Source of the DNA: Parachlamydiales bacterium
GTDB lineage: Bacteria > Chlamydiota > Chlamydiia > Chlamydiales > Rhabdochlamydiaceae
Direction of reading: 5' to 3'
DNA length: 64,000 bases
Assembly: GCA_023265455.1 (NCBI GenBank)
Contig: JAHFTQ010000005.1
Span: 99,045-163,044 of the forward strand
Made by a program: the position numbers and the translations under genes. Under the pieces are notes generated by a model that was given only the letters and a program-made list of their open reading frames with translations, had not been told where the DNA came from and did not search any database. Positions within the stretch are counted from its first letter, which is position 1, and every line of letters starts with the position of its first letter. Shown here piece after piece: positions 1 through 8,077 of the stretch.

Positions 1-328
1 GACAGCGCGTGATCTTGAAGCTTTCTTGCATCATGAAATTCAAGGGGAGCTTGTGATGTTTGAGAAGCTGGAAGTTGGCAAGGGAAAAGTTGCTTTGAGA
101 GGCCGGTGCTTTGACAAAATGAGAACTCAATCTCAGCCGCTAGCTCTGATCGTCAATACCGAGAAAAAATCGTCCTCACATCCTAGGCATGAGCCTTCAC
201 GGTCATCGATGATGGCCAAAAATAAAATCTCTTCCCTTGATCTGGGGCATCAACCAAGCAACCAGAATCAAGAGATCAAACCATAAAATCCCATATTTAA
301 AATAGTGAGATAGGTTCTTGCAAATCAT

Positions 329-2698
329 ATGGAATCCCGTGTAAATTGGGTATTTCAATTTATGCAAAAATCGCACCTCCGCAAAGTATATTTTCTGATT
401 TTAGGCATCATCCTAGTGCCGCTACTTCTATTCGCAGAGTCGATTTCTGAGAAAAAGGCTACATTAGTCCAGAGGAATACTCCCTTTGAAACCGATATCG
501 CTTTTCTCAATGACAGATTAGCCTCATTGAAGAAAAGTCTCGAAAAAGCCTACGAAGCTGCTCGTCATCTTGCCAAAAGTCAGGCAGACGAAACTGAATT
601 TCGCACTGTTCTTGAAGAGGTCAATCGCCTGAAAAAAGAAAAAGTTGAACTAGAGGAGTCTTGGCGTGAGTCGGCCGTTCAAGAAGGAGCCCAAGATGGA
701 GAGCCTTATGCTCTATGGGATCAAGAAGAGATCACATTGGCTCAGCTCGTGATGGAGTATGGATCTCCCGATTATCTTTATGTGATTCCAGCTGAATTTT
801 CTGCGCTTAAGCTTCATCTCTACTCGAACATTCCCATCCCTCGCCAATCGTGGAGTGATCTTTTAGAAATGATGCTCTACCATCACGGCTTTGGGCTAAA
901 AAAGCTCAATACCTATGCAAGGCAGCTTTATCTTCTCAAACAAGATTATGGCGCTGTTCACACAATTGCCTACCGGCGTGAACAAATTGCAATTCTTCCT
1001 GCAGGGACAAGGGTTTGTTACTTGGTCCTTCCCCCTGTTGAACAGGTGAGAACGATTTTTCAATTTTTTGAAAAATTCTCCGATAACAAACAAACCTTTG
1101 TTCATCAGCTGGGAAATAAGATTGCCCTTGTCGCAGTCAAAGAAGAAGTCGATAAACTGCTCGATTTCTACGATAAGGTGTGGGGTTGTAATGATGGAAA
1201 AGTGACGCGGGTGGTTTCAGTTTCAAAGATTCCCGTCAAAGAGATGGAGAAAATCTTAACAACGTTTTTTTGTGAAGCGCTTGAAAAGAGCCGTCCTCCC
1301 TTTGCAAAACCCGATCAAGAGGGGCTTGGAATTTTCGCCTTAGGGCAGAGCAATAGCCTTGTTTTTATTGGAGCTAAAGAAAGCGTCGATCGAGCAGAAA
1401 AAATTGTCAGGGAGACAGAATCGCAGTTGGAAGATCCTGCGGAGATGACGATTTTTCACTATGAATGTCGTCATAGTGATCCCACTGATCTAGCGCAGGT
1501 TTTGCAAAAAGTTTATATTTCGCTCTTAACAGCCAGCCAAGATACCGCTCCTAAAGAGACCGAAGTGTCTTATTCTTCACAGGTGCAAGGGTCGAGAGCT
1601 CCTCCTGATGGATATCCACCCATGCCTCCTTTAGTCGTTTCCCCTCCCCCACTCAAACCTGGCGTCTCAACTAAGCTCGAGATAGAACAAAATCTCTCCG
1701 ACCATTTTATTCCCGATCCTAAGACCGGCACGATTTTGATGACGGTGCGAAGAGATGCCCTTGAAAAAATTAAGGATCTACTAAAAAAACTCGATATTCC
1801 GAAAAAAATGGTTCAAATCGAGGTTCTCTTGTTTGAGCGGAGGATCAACTCCCAAAACAACTTTGGCCTCAATTTACTGAAGCTCGGAAAAACACATAAT
1901 GGAGTCACCTATACCCCTACAATGGGACCTAATATCAGAGATAAAAACCTGATTGGCAGGGGAGTTCTACAGTTTTTCTTTCACGGCCCTGCCCACAAAT
2001 ATACGCCGCACTATGACATTGCTTACAATTTTTTACTCACCCAAGATGATATTCAACTTAACGCTGCCCCTTCTGTCATCACAGTGAATCAAACGCCTGC
2101 CACCATCTCTATTGTAGAAGAGCTGTCGATCAATAACGGCGCAGCTCCTGTCGATACCAATAAAGGGATTGCTTTTGAAAAGTCGTTTGCAAGGGCTCAG
2201 TATGGAATCACCATCGTCTTAACACCGATTGTTCACATGCCAGGTGAAAGTGAAGAGCAAGGGTGCGTCACAATGAAGACAAACATTTCGTTTGATACAA
2301 TGAAGCCCCACGCAGGCGATCAACCCTTAGTCGATCGTCGGCATATTGAAAATGAAGTCAGAGTCGTTGACGGTGAAACCGTCATTTTAGGGGGCCTGCG
2401 TCGCAAGTCCCGCTTGGATCACGAAGAAAAAGTTCCTTTCTTCGGAGATCTTCCAGGCATTGGAAGGTTTTTTGGCTCTACTCATCTAGCCGATCACGAT
2501 ACGGAGATGTTTTTCTTCATCACCCCGAAAATTGTCTATGATCCTAAGTATCAGATGGAGAAAATTCGCCTTGAGGATCTCAAGAAAAGACCTGGCGATA
2601 TCCCTGAGTTTTTAGTCCGCGTTGATGAGGCCAGGGAAAAAGCCAGCAAGAAGCTTTTCAAAGAAAGCCTGAAGGTATTCTTTAAGCATGAAAGATAA
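329..2698 (+). CDS. gspD: Type II secretion system secretin (GspD-like)
   Basis: C-terminal secretin signatures (VRVVDGETVILGGLRRKSRLDHEEKVPFFGDLPGIGRFFGS; MFFFITPKIV), N-terminal signal/TM segment; followed by gspE/gspF/gspG. Confidence 0.9.
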   Translation: MESRVNWVFQFMQKSHLRKVYFLILGIILVPLLLFAESISEKKATLVQRNTPFETDIAFLNDRLASLKKSLEKAYEAARHLAKSQADETEFRTVLEEVNRLKKEKVELEESWRESAVQEGAQDGEPYALWDQEEITLAQLVMEYGSPDYLYVIPAEFSALKLHLYSNIPIPRQSWSDLLEMMLYHHGFGLKKLNTYARQLYLLKQDYGAVHTIAYRREQIAILPAGTRVCYLVLPPVEQVRTIFQFFEKFSDNKQTFVHQLGNKIALVAVKEEVDKLLDFYDKVWGCNDGKVTRVVSVSKIPVKEMEKILTTFFCEALEKSRPPFAKPDQEGLGIFALGQSNSLVFIGAKESVDRAEKIVRETESQLEDPAEMTIFHYECRHSDPTDLAQVLQKVYISLLTASQDTAPKETEVSYSSQVQGSRAPPDGYPPMPPLVVSPPPLKPGVSTKLEIEQNLSDHFIPDPKTGTILMTVRRDALEKIKDLLKKLDIPKKMVQIEVLLFERRINSQNNFGLNLLKLGKTHNGVTYTPTMGPNIRDKNLIGRGVLQFFFHGPAHKYTPHYDIAYNFLLTQDDIQLNAAPSVITVNQTPATISIVEELSINNGAAPVDTNKGIAFEKSFARAQYGITIVLTPIVHMPGESEEQGCVTMKTNISFDTMKPHAGDQPLVDRRHIENEVRVVDGETVILGGLRRKSRLDHEEKVPFFGDLPGIGRFFGSTHLADHDTEMFFFITPKIVYDPKYQMEKIRLEDLKKRPGDIPEFLVRVDEAREKASKKLFKESLKVFFKHER

Positions 2699-4235
2699 CA
2701 AAATCCTTTGTCAGGAATTTCAGATCGATTATGTCACAGATTTGACTTCCTACCGCTTTGTCCAAGACAAAGTTCAGGTCCTTCCCTATGGGATTGTAAA
2801 AGCCCGCAAAGCTCTTCCTGTTGATGAAATAGAGAGCTGTCTTCTCGTGGCTTTGGAAGATCCCCTCGATTTAGAAACTCTTGAAGAGATCCAATGTCTG
2901 ACAGGGAAGAAGGTCAGGGAAATCTGCGCACCTCTAGAGGCGATCGAAACTGCCATCGAACAATGCTATCATCAAAAAGACAATGCCGCTTCTGCTCTCA
3001 TTGCAACATTGAAAGATAGCAGCCTAGCACCAGACGTTGATACCGAAGGGTACGATCTTTTAGCGCAGACGGCCGACTCCCCTGTGATCCGCCTTCTCAA
3101 TCTTGTTCTGACAGAGGCGATCCAACAAGGGGCTTCCGATATCCATTTTGAGCCCTCTGAGCAAGGCTTGGTCATCCGCTACCGGATTGATGGTGTTCTT
3201 CAGCTTCGCCATGTCCCTCCCAAAGAGCTGCAAGGTCAACTCCTAGCTCGTATTAAAGTGCTTGCCAAGCTCGATATTGCCGAGCAAAGACTTCCCCAAG
3301 ATGGTCGTATCAAGCTCAAAATCGGGGGCCGAGAAATTGACTTTCGGGTGAGCACGATTCCAATTGTCTATGGAGAGCGTGTTGTCTTACGGATTCTCGA
3401 CAAAAGCAATATCGTTTTAGGTCTTAACCGCCTGGGGATGGCTCCTGATGTCTTAAATCAATTCGAAAAGCTGATTCACTTGAGCGAAGGGATCATTCTT
3501 GTGACAGGCCCTACAGGGAGTGGGAAAACGACCACCCTTTATAGCGCCATCCATGATGTGAACTCTCCCGAAGTGAACATCATGACCATCGAAGATCCCG
3601 TCGAGTATAAGCTGCCTAACATGGCTCAAGTCGGAGTCAATCCCAAAATCCACCTCGATTTTGCAACAGGTTTAAGGCACATTCTGCGGCAAGATCCTGA
3701 CATCATCATGATCGGAGAGATTCGTGATAAAGAAACAGCAGAAATTGCGATTCAAGCATCTTTGACAGGACATTTAGTGCTCAGTACACTCCATACGAAT
3801 GATGCACCTTCTGCTTTGACCCGGCTTGTTGAGATGGGCATTGAGCCCTATCTTCTCTCTTCCACGGTCGTCGGTGTCGTAGCCCAAAGGCTTGTCCGCG
3901 CCATTTGTCCCCATTGCCGTGAAAGCTATACCCCCTCTTCTACCGAAAGTCAGCAACTGGGGATCTCCGGTCTTCCTCCCTTCTATAGGGGAGCGGGATG
4001 CGCCCTCTGTTTTGGCCTGGGCTACAAAGGGCGGTATGGCATCTATGAACTCATGTCGATGAGCCACCCCATCAAGCAACAGATTTTAAAAAGTGCTGAT
4101 GCCGCCGAGCTGCGAGAGGTTGCATTAACCCAGGGGATGGTTTCTCTTCGCCATCAGGGCGCCGAGCTGGTTCTCCGCGGCCAGACGACTTCTGCTGAAG
4201 TGCTTCGCGTGACACGCAGTTATGAAGGAGAGTAA
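2688..4235 (+). CDS. gspE: Type II secretion system ATPase GspE
   Basis: Walker A GPTGSGKTTTLYSAI, Walker B/Asp box DPDIIMIGEIRDKETAEIA, LSTLHTNDAPSALTRLVEMGIEPYL, CPHC..CALC zinc motif. Confidence 0.95.
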   Translation: MKDNKILCQEFQIDYVTDLTSYRFVQDKVQVLPYGIVKARKALPVDEIESCLLVALEDPLDLETLEEIQCLTGKKVREICAPLEAIETAIEQCYHQKDNAASALIATLKDSSLAPDVDTEGYDLLAQTADSPVIRLLNLVLTEAIQQGASDIHFEPSEQGLVIRYRIDGVLQLRHVPPKELQGQLLARIKVLAKLDIAEQRLPQDGRIKLKIGGREIDFRVSTIPIVYGERVVLRILDKSNIVLGLNRLGMAPDVLNQFEKLIHLSEGIILVTGPTGSGKTTTLYSAIHDVNSPEVNIMTIEDPVEYKLPNMAQVGVNPKIHLDFATGLRHILRQDPDIIMIGEIRDKETAEIAIQASLTGHLVLSTLHTNDAPSALTRLVEMGIEPYLLSSTVVGVVAQRLVRAICPHCRESYTPSSTESQQLGISGLPPFYRGAGCALCFGLGYKGRYGIYELMSMSHPIKQQILKSADAAELREVALTQGMVSLRHQGAELVLRGQTTSAEVLRVTRSYEGE

Positions 4236-5419
4236 TGCTCTATCAATATCAAGCCCTTTCTGATGCAGGAAAAAAGGTTTCGGGAGTTATCGATGCCGAG
4301 TCTATCTCTGCTGCCAAAGAGAAGCTGCGCGCCGCCCGCATCCTCGTTGTCGATCTCGCAGCCTTCGAAGATAAGAAAAAAGAGCTGACGCTTCCCTTTC
4401 CTTTTCTACTCGATTTTACTCGCATGTTAGGGCAGCTTCTTCGCGCGGGCATTCCACTCTATGAGAGTTTAGTGATCGTTGAAGAAAAATACCATCACCA
4501 CCGGTTTCATCCTCTCCTCATGGATTTATGCGACTCTCTTAAATCCGGTTTTTCTCTCTCAGAGACCTTGAAGCGGTATCCTCAAAGTTTTGATCCCATC
4601 TATATCGCGATGGTCCATGCAGGGGAACAAACTGCATCGCTTCCCACCATCTTTGAAGAACTCTGCGGCCTTCTTCAAAGGCAGCATAAGCTCAAAAGAC
4701 AGCTCTTTTCTGCCGCGGCTTACCCTTTATTCCTGGGAAGTTTTTGTATGGTTGTCTTTATTGCTTTGCTGCTCTTTGTGATTCCTTCCATGAAAAATCT
4801 TTTCGATGGAAAAGCCCTTCATCCCATCACAAAATTTATCTTTGGAGCCAGTGATTTTGTCGTGGCAAACGGGATTTGGTTGGCGCTGGGATTTTTTATT
4901 TTTGTAGGAAGCATCATGGTCCTGGTTCGCCAAAAAGCGCTTCGTCCCTACTGGGATAGTGTCGTGCTCAAAATTCCTTTTTTAAGTGAGTTTATACGCG
5001 AAGCTGCAACCATTCGTTTTTGTCGTACAGCATCACTGCTTCTTTCCGGCGGCCTTCCCATTCTTCCCACTCTTAGACTTTCTCGGCGTGTCATGAAAAA
5101 TCGGATCTTAGAGGCTGTCATCGCAGAAGCAGAGAGCCAAGTCAGCGAAGGTAAGGCCCTTAGTGTGCCTTTAAGTGATTCTCCTCACATCTCTCCTATT
5201 GTGCCTCGCATGTTAGCAATTGCTGAAGAGACAGGAAAAACCGCTTTTATGTTACAAAATATAGCCAACATCTGCGAAGAACACTTAGAGAAAAGGCTCC
5301 AGCAGTTTACGACAATCCTCCAACCAGCGCTGCTTCTCCTGCTAGGATTGATTGTGGGCCTTGTTCTCTTATCCATCTTGATTCCTTTGACAGATGTCGG
5401 TTCCATCCTAGAACAATAA
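4235..5419 (+). CDS. gspF: Type II secretion system inner membrane protein GspF
   Basis: GspF repeats (FTRMLGQLLRAGIPLYESL; FCRTASLLLSGGLPILPTL), C-terminal hydrophobic segment. Confidence 0.93.
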   Translation: MLYQYQALSDAGKKVSGVIDAESISAAKEKLRAARILVVDLAAFEDKKKELTLPFPFLLDFTRMLGQLLRAGIPLYESLVIVEEKYHHHRFHPLLMDLCDSLKSGFSLSETLKRYPQSFDPIYIAMVHAGEQTASLPTIFEELCGLLQRQHKLKRQLFSAAAYPLFLGSFCMVVFIALLLFVIPSMKNLFDGKALHPITKFIFGASDFVVANGIWLALGFFIFVGSIMVLVRQKALRPYWDSVVLKIPFLSEFIREAATIRFCRTASLLLSGGLPILPTLRLSRRVMKNRILEAVIAEAESQVSEGKALSVPLSDSPHISPIVPRMLAIAEETGKTAFMLQNIANICEEHLEKRLQQFTTILQPALLLLLGLIVGLVLLSILIPLTDVGSILEQ

Positions 5420-5427
5420 GGACAGCT

Positions 5428-5862
5428 ATGAAAAAAAAGAGAGCCATTACCCTCCTAGAGATCATGATCGTGATCTTGCTGATAGGACTCATTGGCGGTG
5501 TTGTGAGTTACAATTTGAAAGGCACCCTTGATAAAGGCAAAGCCTTTCGTACCGAGCAAGGCATGAAAAAGCTCGAAGACATTGTGAACCTAGAGCTTCA
5601 AATCGGTAACACGAATGTCAATGATCTTCGAGGAAAAACCGATGTGAATGAAGATAAACTCATTGAATGCCTCCAAAAATCAGGACTCATCAGCAGCAAA
5701 GAGGTGAAAAAATTTATCCGCGATGGCTGGGGCAATCCCTACCTCATTAAAAGAGTCAGAGGAAATAACGAAGTCGTTGTTTCATCTCCTAAACTAGAGG
5801 AATACAACAAAGCCCATGGAATCGTCACAGACAGCTCCCCCCCAGCTGAAACAGAAGATTAG
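5428..5862 (+). CDS. gspG: Type II secretion major pseudopilin (GspG-like)
   Basis: Prepilin motif KKKRAITLLEIMIVILLIGLIGG, downstream DGWGNPYLIK. Confidence 0.88.
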   Translation: MKKKRAITLLEIMIVILLIGLIGGVVSYNLKGTLDKGKAFRTEQGMKKLEDIVNLELQIGNTNVNDLRGKTDVNEDKLIECLQKSGLISSKEVKKFIRDGWGNPYLIKRVRGNNEVVVSSPKLEEYNKAHGIVTDSSPPAETED

Positions 5863-6316
5863 GTGTATTACCCTGCTTGAAGTTGTCATTGTCATTCTTC
5901 TCGTGGGGTTGATGGCAGGAGTCGCAACTTTTTCGACAGTTGATTTGCTCCGGCGTCAAAGTTCGGCAGCAGCTATCGATCAGTTTAAAGAGCTGCTCGA
6001 AGAGCTTCAAATTGAAGCGTTAGCCCTCCGTTCAGATATGGAAGTGACTCTTTACAAGGACAAAAAGGGGTGGAAGGCCCGCAGCAAAACCTCCGAAAAA
6101 ATCTTGCGAAGTCGTACCATTGAACTGAAAGGAGTCAGGCAAATCGTTTTTAATCAAGTGCCCCGGGAAAGTCTCACCTTGGACATTTTTTCAACAGGAC
6201 GCCTCTCCCCTGCCGGAATCCTATGTCTGAAAAGAGACACTGGCGACGTCTCGATCGATTTTCAGCAACCTCTTCAAATAAAGGTGATTTATGCAAATAA
6301 CAAGCAAAGCCTTTAG
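5816..6316 (+). CDS. Minor pseudopilin (GspH-like)
   Basis: Prepilin motif RCITLLEVVIVILLVGLMAGVA; overlaps end of gspG. Confidence 0.8.
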   Translation: MESSQTAPPQLKQKIRCITLLEVVIVILLVGLMAGVATFSTVDLLRRQSSAAAIDQFKELLEELQIEALALRSDMEVTLYKDKKGWKARSKTSEKILRSRTIELKGVRQIVFNQVPRESLTLDIFSTGRLSPAGILCLKRDTGDVSIDFQQPLQIKVIYANNKQSL

Positions 6317-6746
6317 CAACGGGGGCAAAATCCCCTCTCTCTATACCTGCGATGATAAAAACATCAATCCTCCCTTAGAGATCCATCAGGTTCCTAAGGG
6401 GACAGTGACCTTAGTCTTGATCATGGACGATCCCGACGTTCCTCCGAACGTCCGTAAAGATGGCCTTTATGTCCATTGGGTTGTCTATAACATGCCGCCT
6501 GATACCCGCTTGATTGCAGAAAATTCCACTCCTCCCGGAACGCAAGGCAAAGGAACTGGAGGTGTCATGAGATACGACGGTCCTTGCCCTCCCGACCGGG
6601 AGCACCGCTATTATTTTAAATTATATGCTCTCAAAACTCCCCTGAATTTAAAAGCAGGCGCCACCAAATCAGACGTCGAAACTGCTATGGAAGGAATCAT
6701 CCTTGAAGAGGCGCAATTGATGGGGCGCTATGTTCGGTTAAAATGA
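6291..6746 (+). CDS. YbhB/YbcL family PEBP (Raf kinase inhibitor-like) protein
   Basis: PEBP motifs NPPLEIHQVPKGTVTLVLIMDDPDVP, YVHWVVYNMP, YDGPCPPDREHRYYFKLYAL. Confidence 0.92.
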   Translation: MQITSKAFSNGGKIPSLYTCDDKNINPPLEIHQVPKGTVTLVLIMDDPDVPPNVRKDGLYVHWVVYNMPPDTRLIAENSTPPGTQGKGTGGVMRYDGPCPPDREHRYYFKLYALKTPLNLKAGATKSDVETAMEGIILEEAQLMGRYVRLK

Positions 6747-6806
6747 CGCCATGTGCAACTTTTGTCATATCACGTAGTTATCAGTACTTTGTCCTAAGAG
6801 TACGAG

Positions 6807-6930
6807 TTTCATCAGCGCAGAGGCGCTAGCGCAAAGCAAGAGACGCTGAGAACGCAGAGGAGGATTTTTAAGTTTCCTCTCTGCGTCCTCAGCGTCTCTC
6901 CCGCGCGCAGCGCCTCTGTGCTGATGAAAT
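6807..6930. repeat. Long intergenic inverted repeat (hairpin), imperfect arms about 55 bp
   Basis: tttcatcagcgcagaggcgctagcgc...gagacgctgagaacgcagag pairs with ctctgcgtcctcagcgtctc...gcgcagcgcctctgtgctgatgaaa. Confidence 0.9.
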
Positions 6931-7073
6931 TTACCGCTATAACTTGATCAGTTGGATGGTGTGCTAAAAATTGCACAGGGCGTAAAATGATATTTTGACA
7001 AATAATTTCTTTAATCCTTATGGTGCGAATTAGGATAGGGTGTAAAATTAACCCTTTGTTTAAGGAGGAAAGA

Positions 7074-7451
7074 ATGACAAACGCTGCTATGTGGTTAGCG
7101 AGTATCTTTGGCCCATTGTTGGCCATTATAGGTCTATGGAAACTCATTTATTCGGACAATCTGGCGAAAGCGCTCCATGCTCTTAAGAATTCTGCTGGTT
7201 TAATCTACTACAGTTCAATTGCTTACCTCTGGGTAGGGTTGACTGTCCTGAGTCAATATGACATGTGGACTTGGAACGGCTTTATCCTGGTGACCTTAGT
7301 AGGCTGGGTGCTGATCGTTCGTGGAATTATGGGTCTTTTTGTTCCACGTTTGCTGATGGATATTCTCATGGGCAATCCTGGCTTTGTAAAAGTTTGTGGG
7401 ATTATCCCTCTCGTGTGGGGCTTGATCCTGTGTTGGATTGCATTCATGTAA
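7074..7451 (+). CDS. Small integral membrane protein, hypothetical
   Basis: ATG after ggaggaaag RBS; several hydrophobic helices. Confidence 0.7.
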   Translation: MTNAAMWLASIFGPLLAIIGLWKLIYSDNLAKALHALKNSAGLIYYSSIAYLWVGLTVLSQYDMWTWNGFILVTLVGWVLIVRGIMGLFVPRLLMDILMGNPGFVKVCGIIPLVWGLILCWIAFM

Positions 7452-7482
7452 GTCTTCGACTTCATGAACATTCTACTTGAAG

Positions 7483-7507
7483 CGCCTCTGGATTCCAGAG
7501 GCGTTTT
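7483..7507 (+). terminator. Rho-independent terminator
   Basis: cgcctctgg-att-ccagaggcg followed by tttt, just downstream of the 7074-7451 ORF. Confidence 0.75.
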
Positions 7508-7560
7508 CAGTCTCTTTAGGTAGCTTTTTATCTCTGCTGGTATTATTCTTTAAATATTTT

Positions 7561-7974
7561 ATGACTACTGCGCCTATTTACAAAAGCCAGCAACCCCTGA
7601 TAGCGAGCCCTCAAAAGCCCAGGAATTTTAGAAAATCAAAAGCGCATTTTTACCGATCCCTGGTGAAAATGCAATGTGATGAAGCTAAAAAACAACACTT
7701 ACAAAGTATGATAGTGGACGGGGTAGCGGATTATTTTTTTTGTAATAAGTGTCAGGAAAATCAACCCTTAAGATATGCGAGACTAGCCCATGTTAGCCCG
7801 TTAAAACAATTATGGAAAGATTTCGAACAAGAAAATCAGGTGGAAACCAGTTTTGCAGACCGTGTTCAGGAAGAAAGTAATAAATTAAATGAGGCATGGA
7901 AAAAGTATCACAAAGAAAATGCTATACTTGCTGTATTTTGTAAGGATTGTGAAGCAGCCGCCCCGAATTCTTGA
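7561..7974 (+). CDS. Hypothetical protein with two CxxC pairs
   Basis: ORF 7477-7974; ATG at 7561 preferred because the upstream TTG start lies in the terminator; FFCNKCQ and VFCKDCE. Confidence 0.55.
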   Translation: MTTAPIYKSQQPLIASPQKPRNFRKSKAHFYRSLVKMQCDEAKKQHLQSMIVDGVADYFFCNKCQENQPLRYARLAHVSPLKQLWKDFEQENQVETSFADRVQEESNKLNEAWKKYHKENAILAVFCKDCEAAAPNS

Positions 7975-8077
7975 GGTGATTTATATCCGCCTGTTGATAA
8001 ATTTTTCATTACAAATTCGTTGCTTTTCAATTTCACCTCTTTCAGTTATTCTGACAAAATCAATTTAAGAGGTGATT

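Noticed and set aside
26-286. 86-aa plus-strand ORF at the window start
   Set aside because: TTG start, open from the window edge, compositionally poor; more likely degraded sequence.
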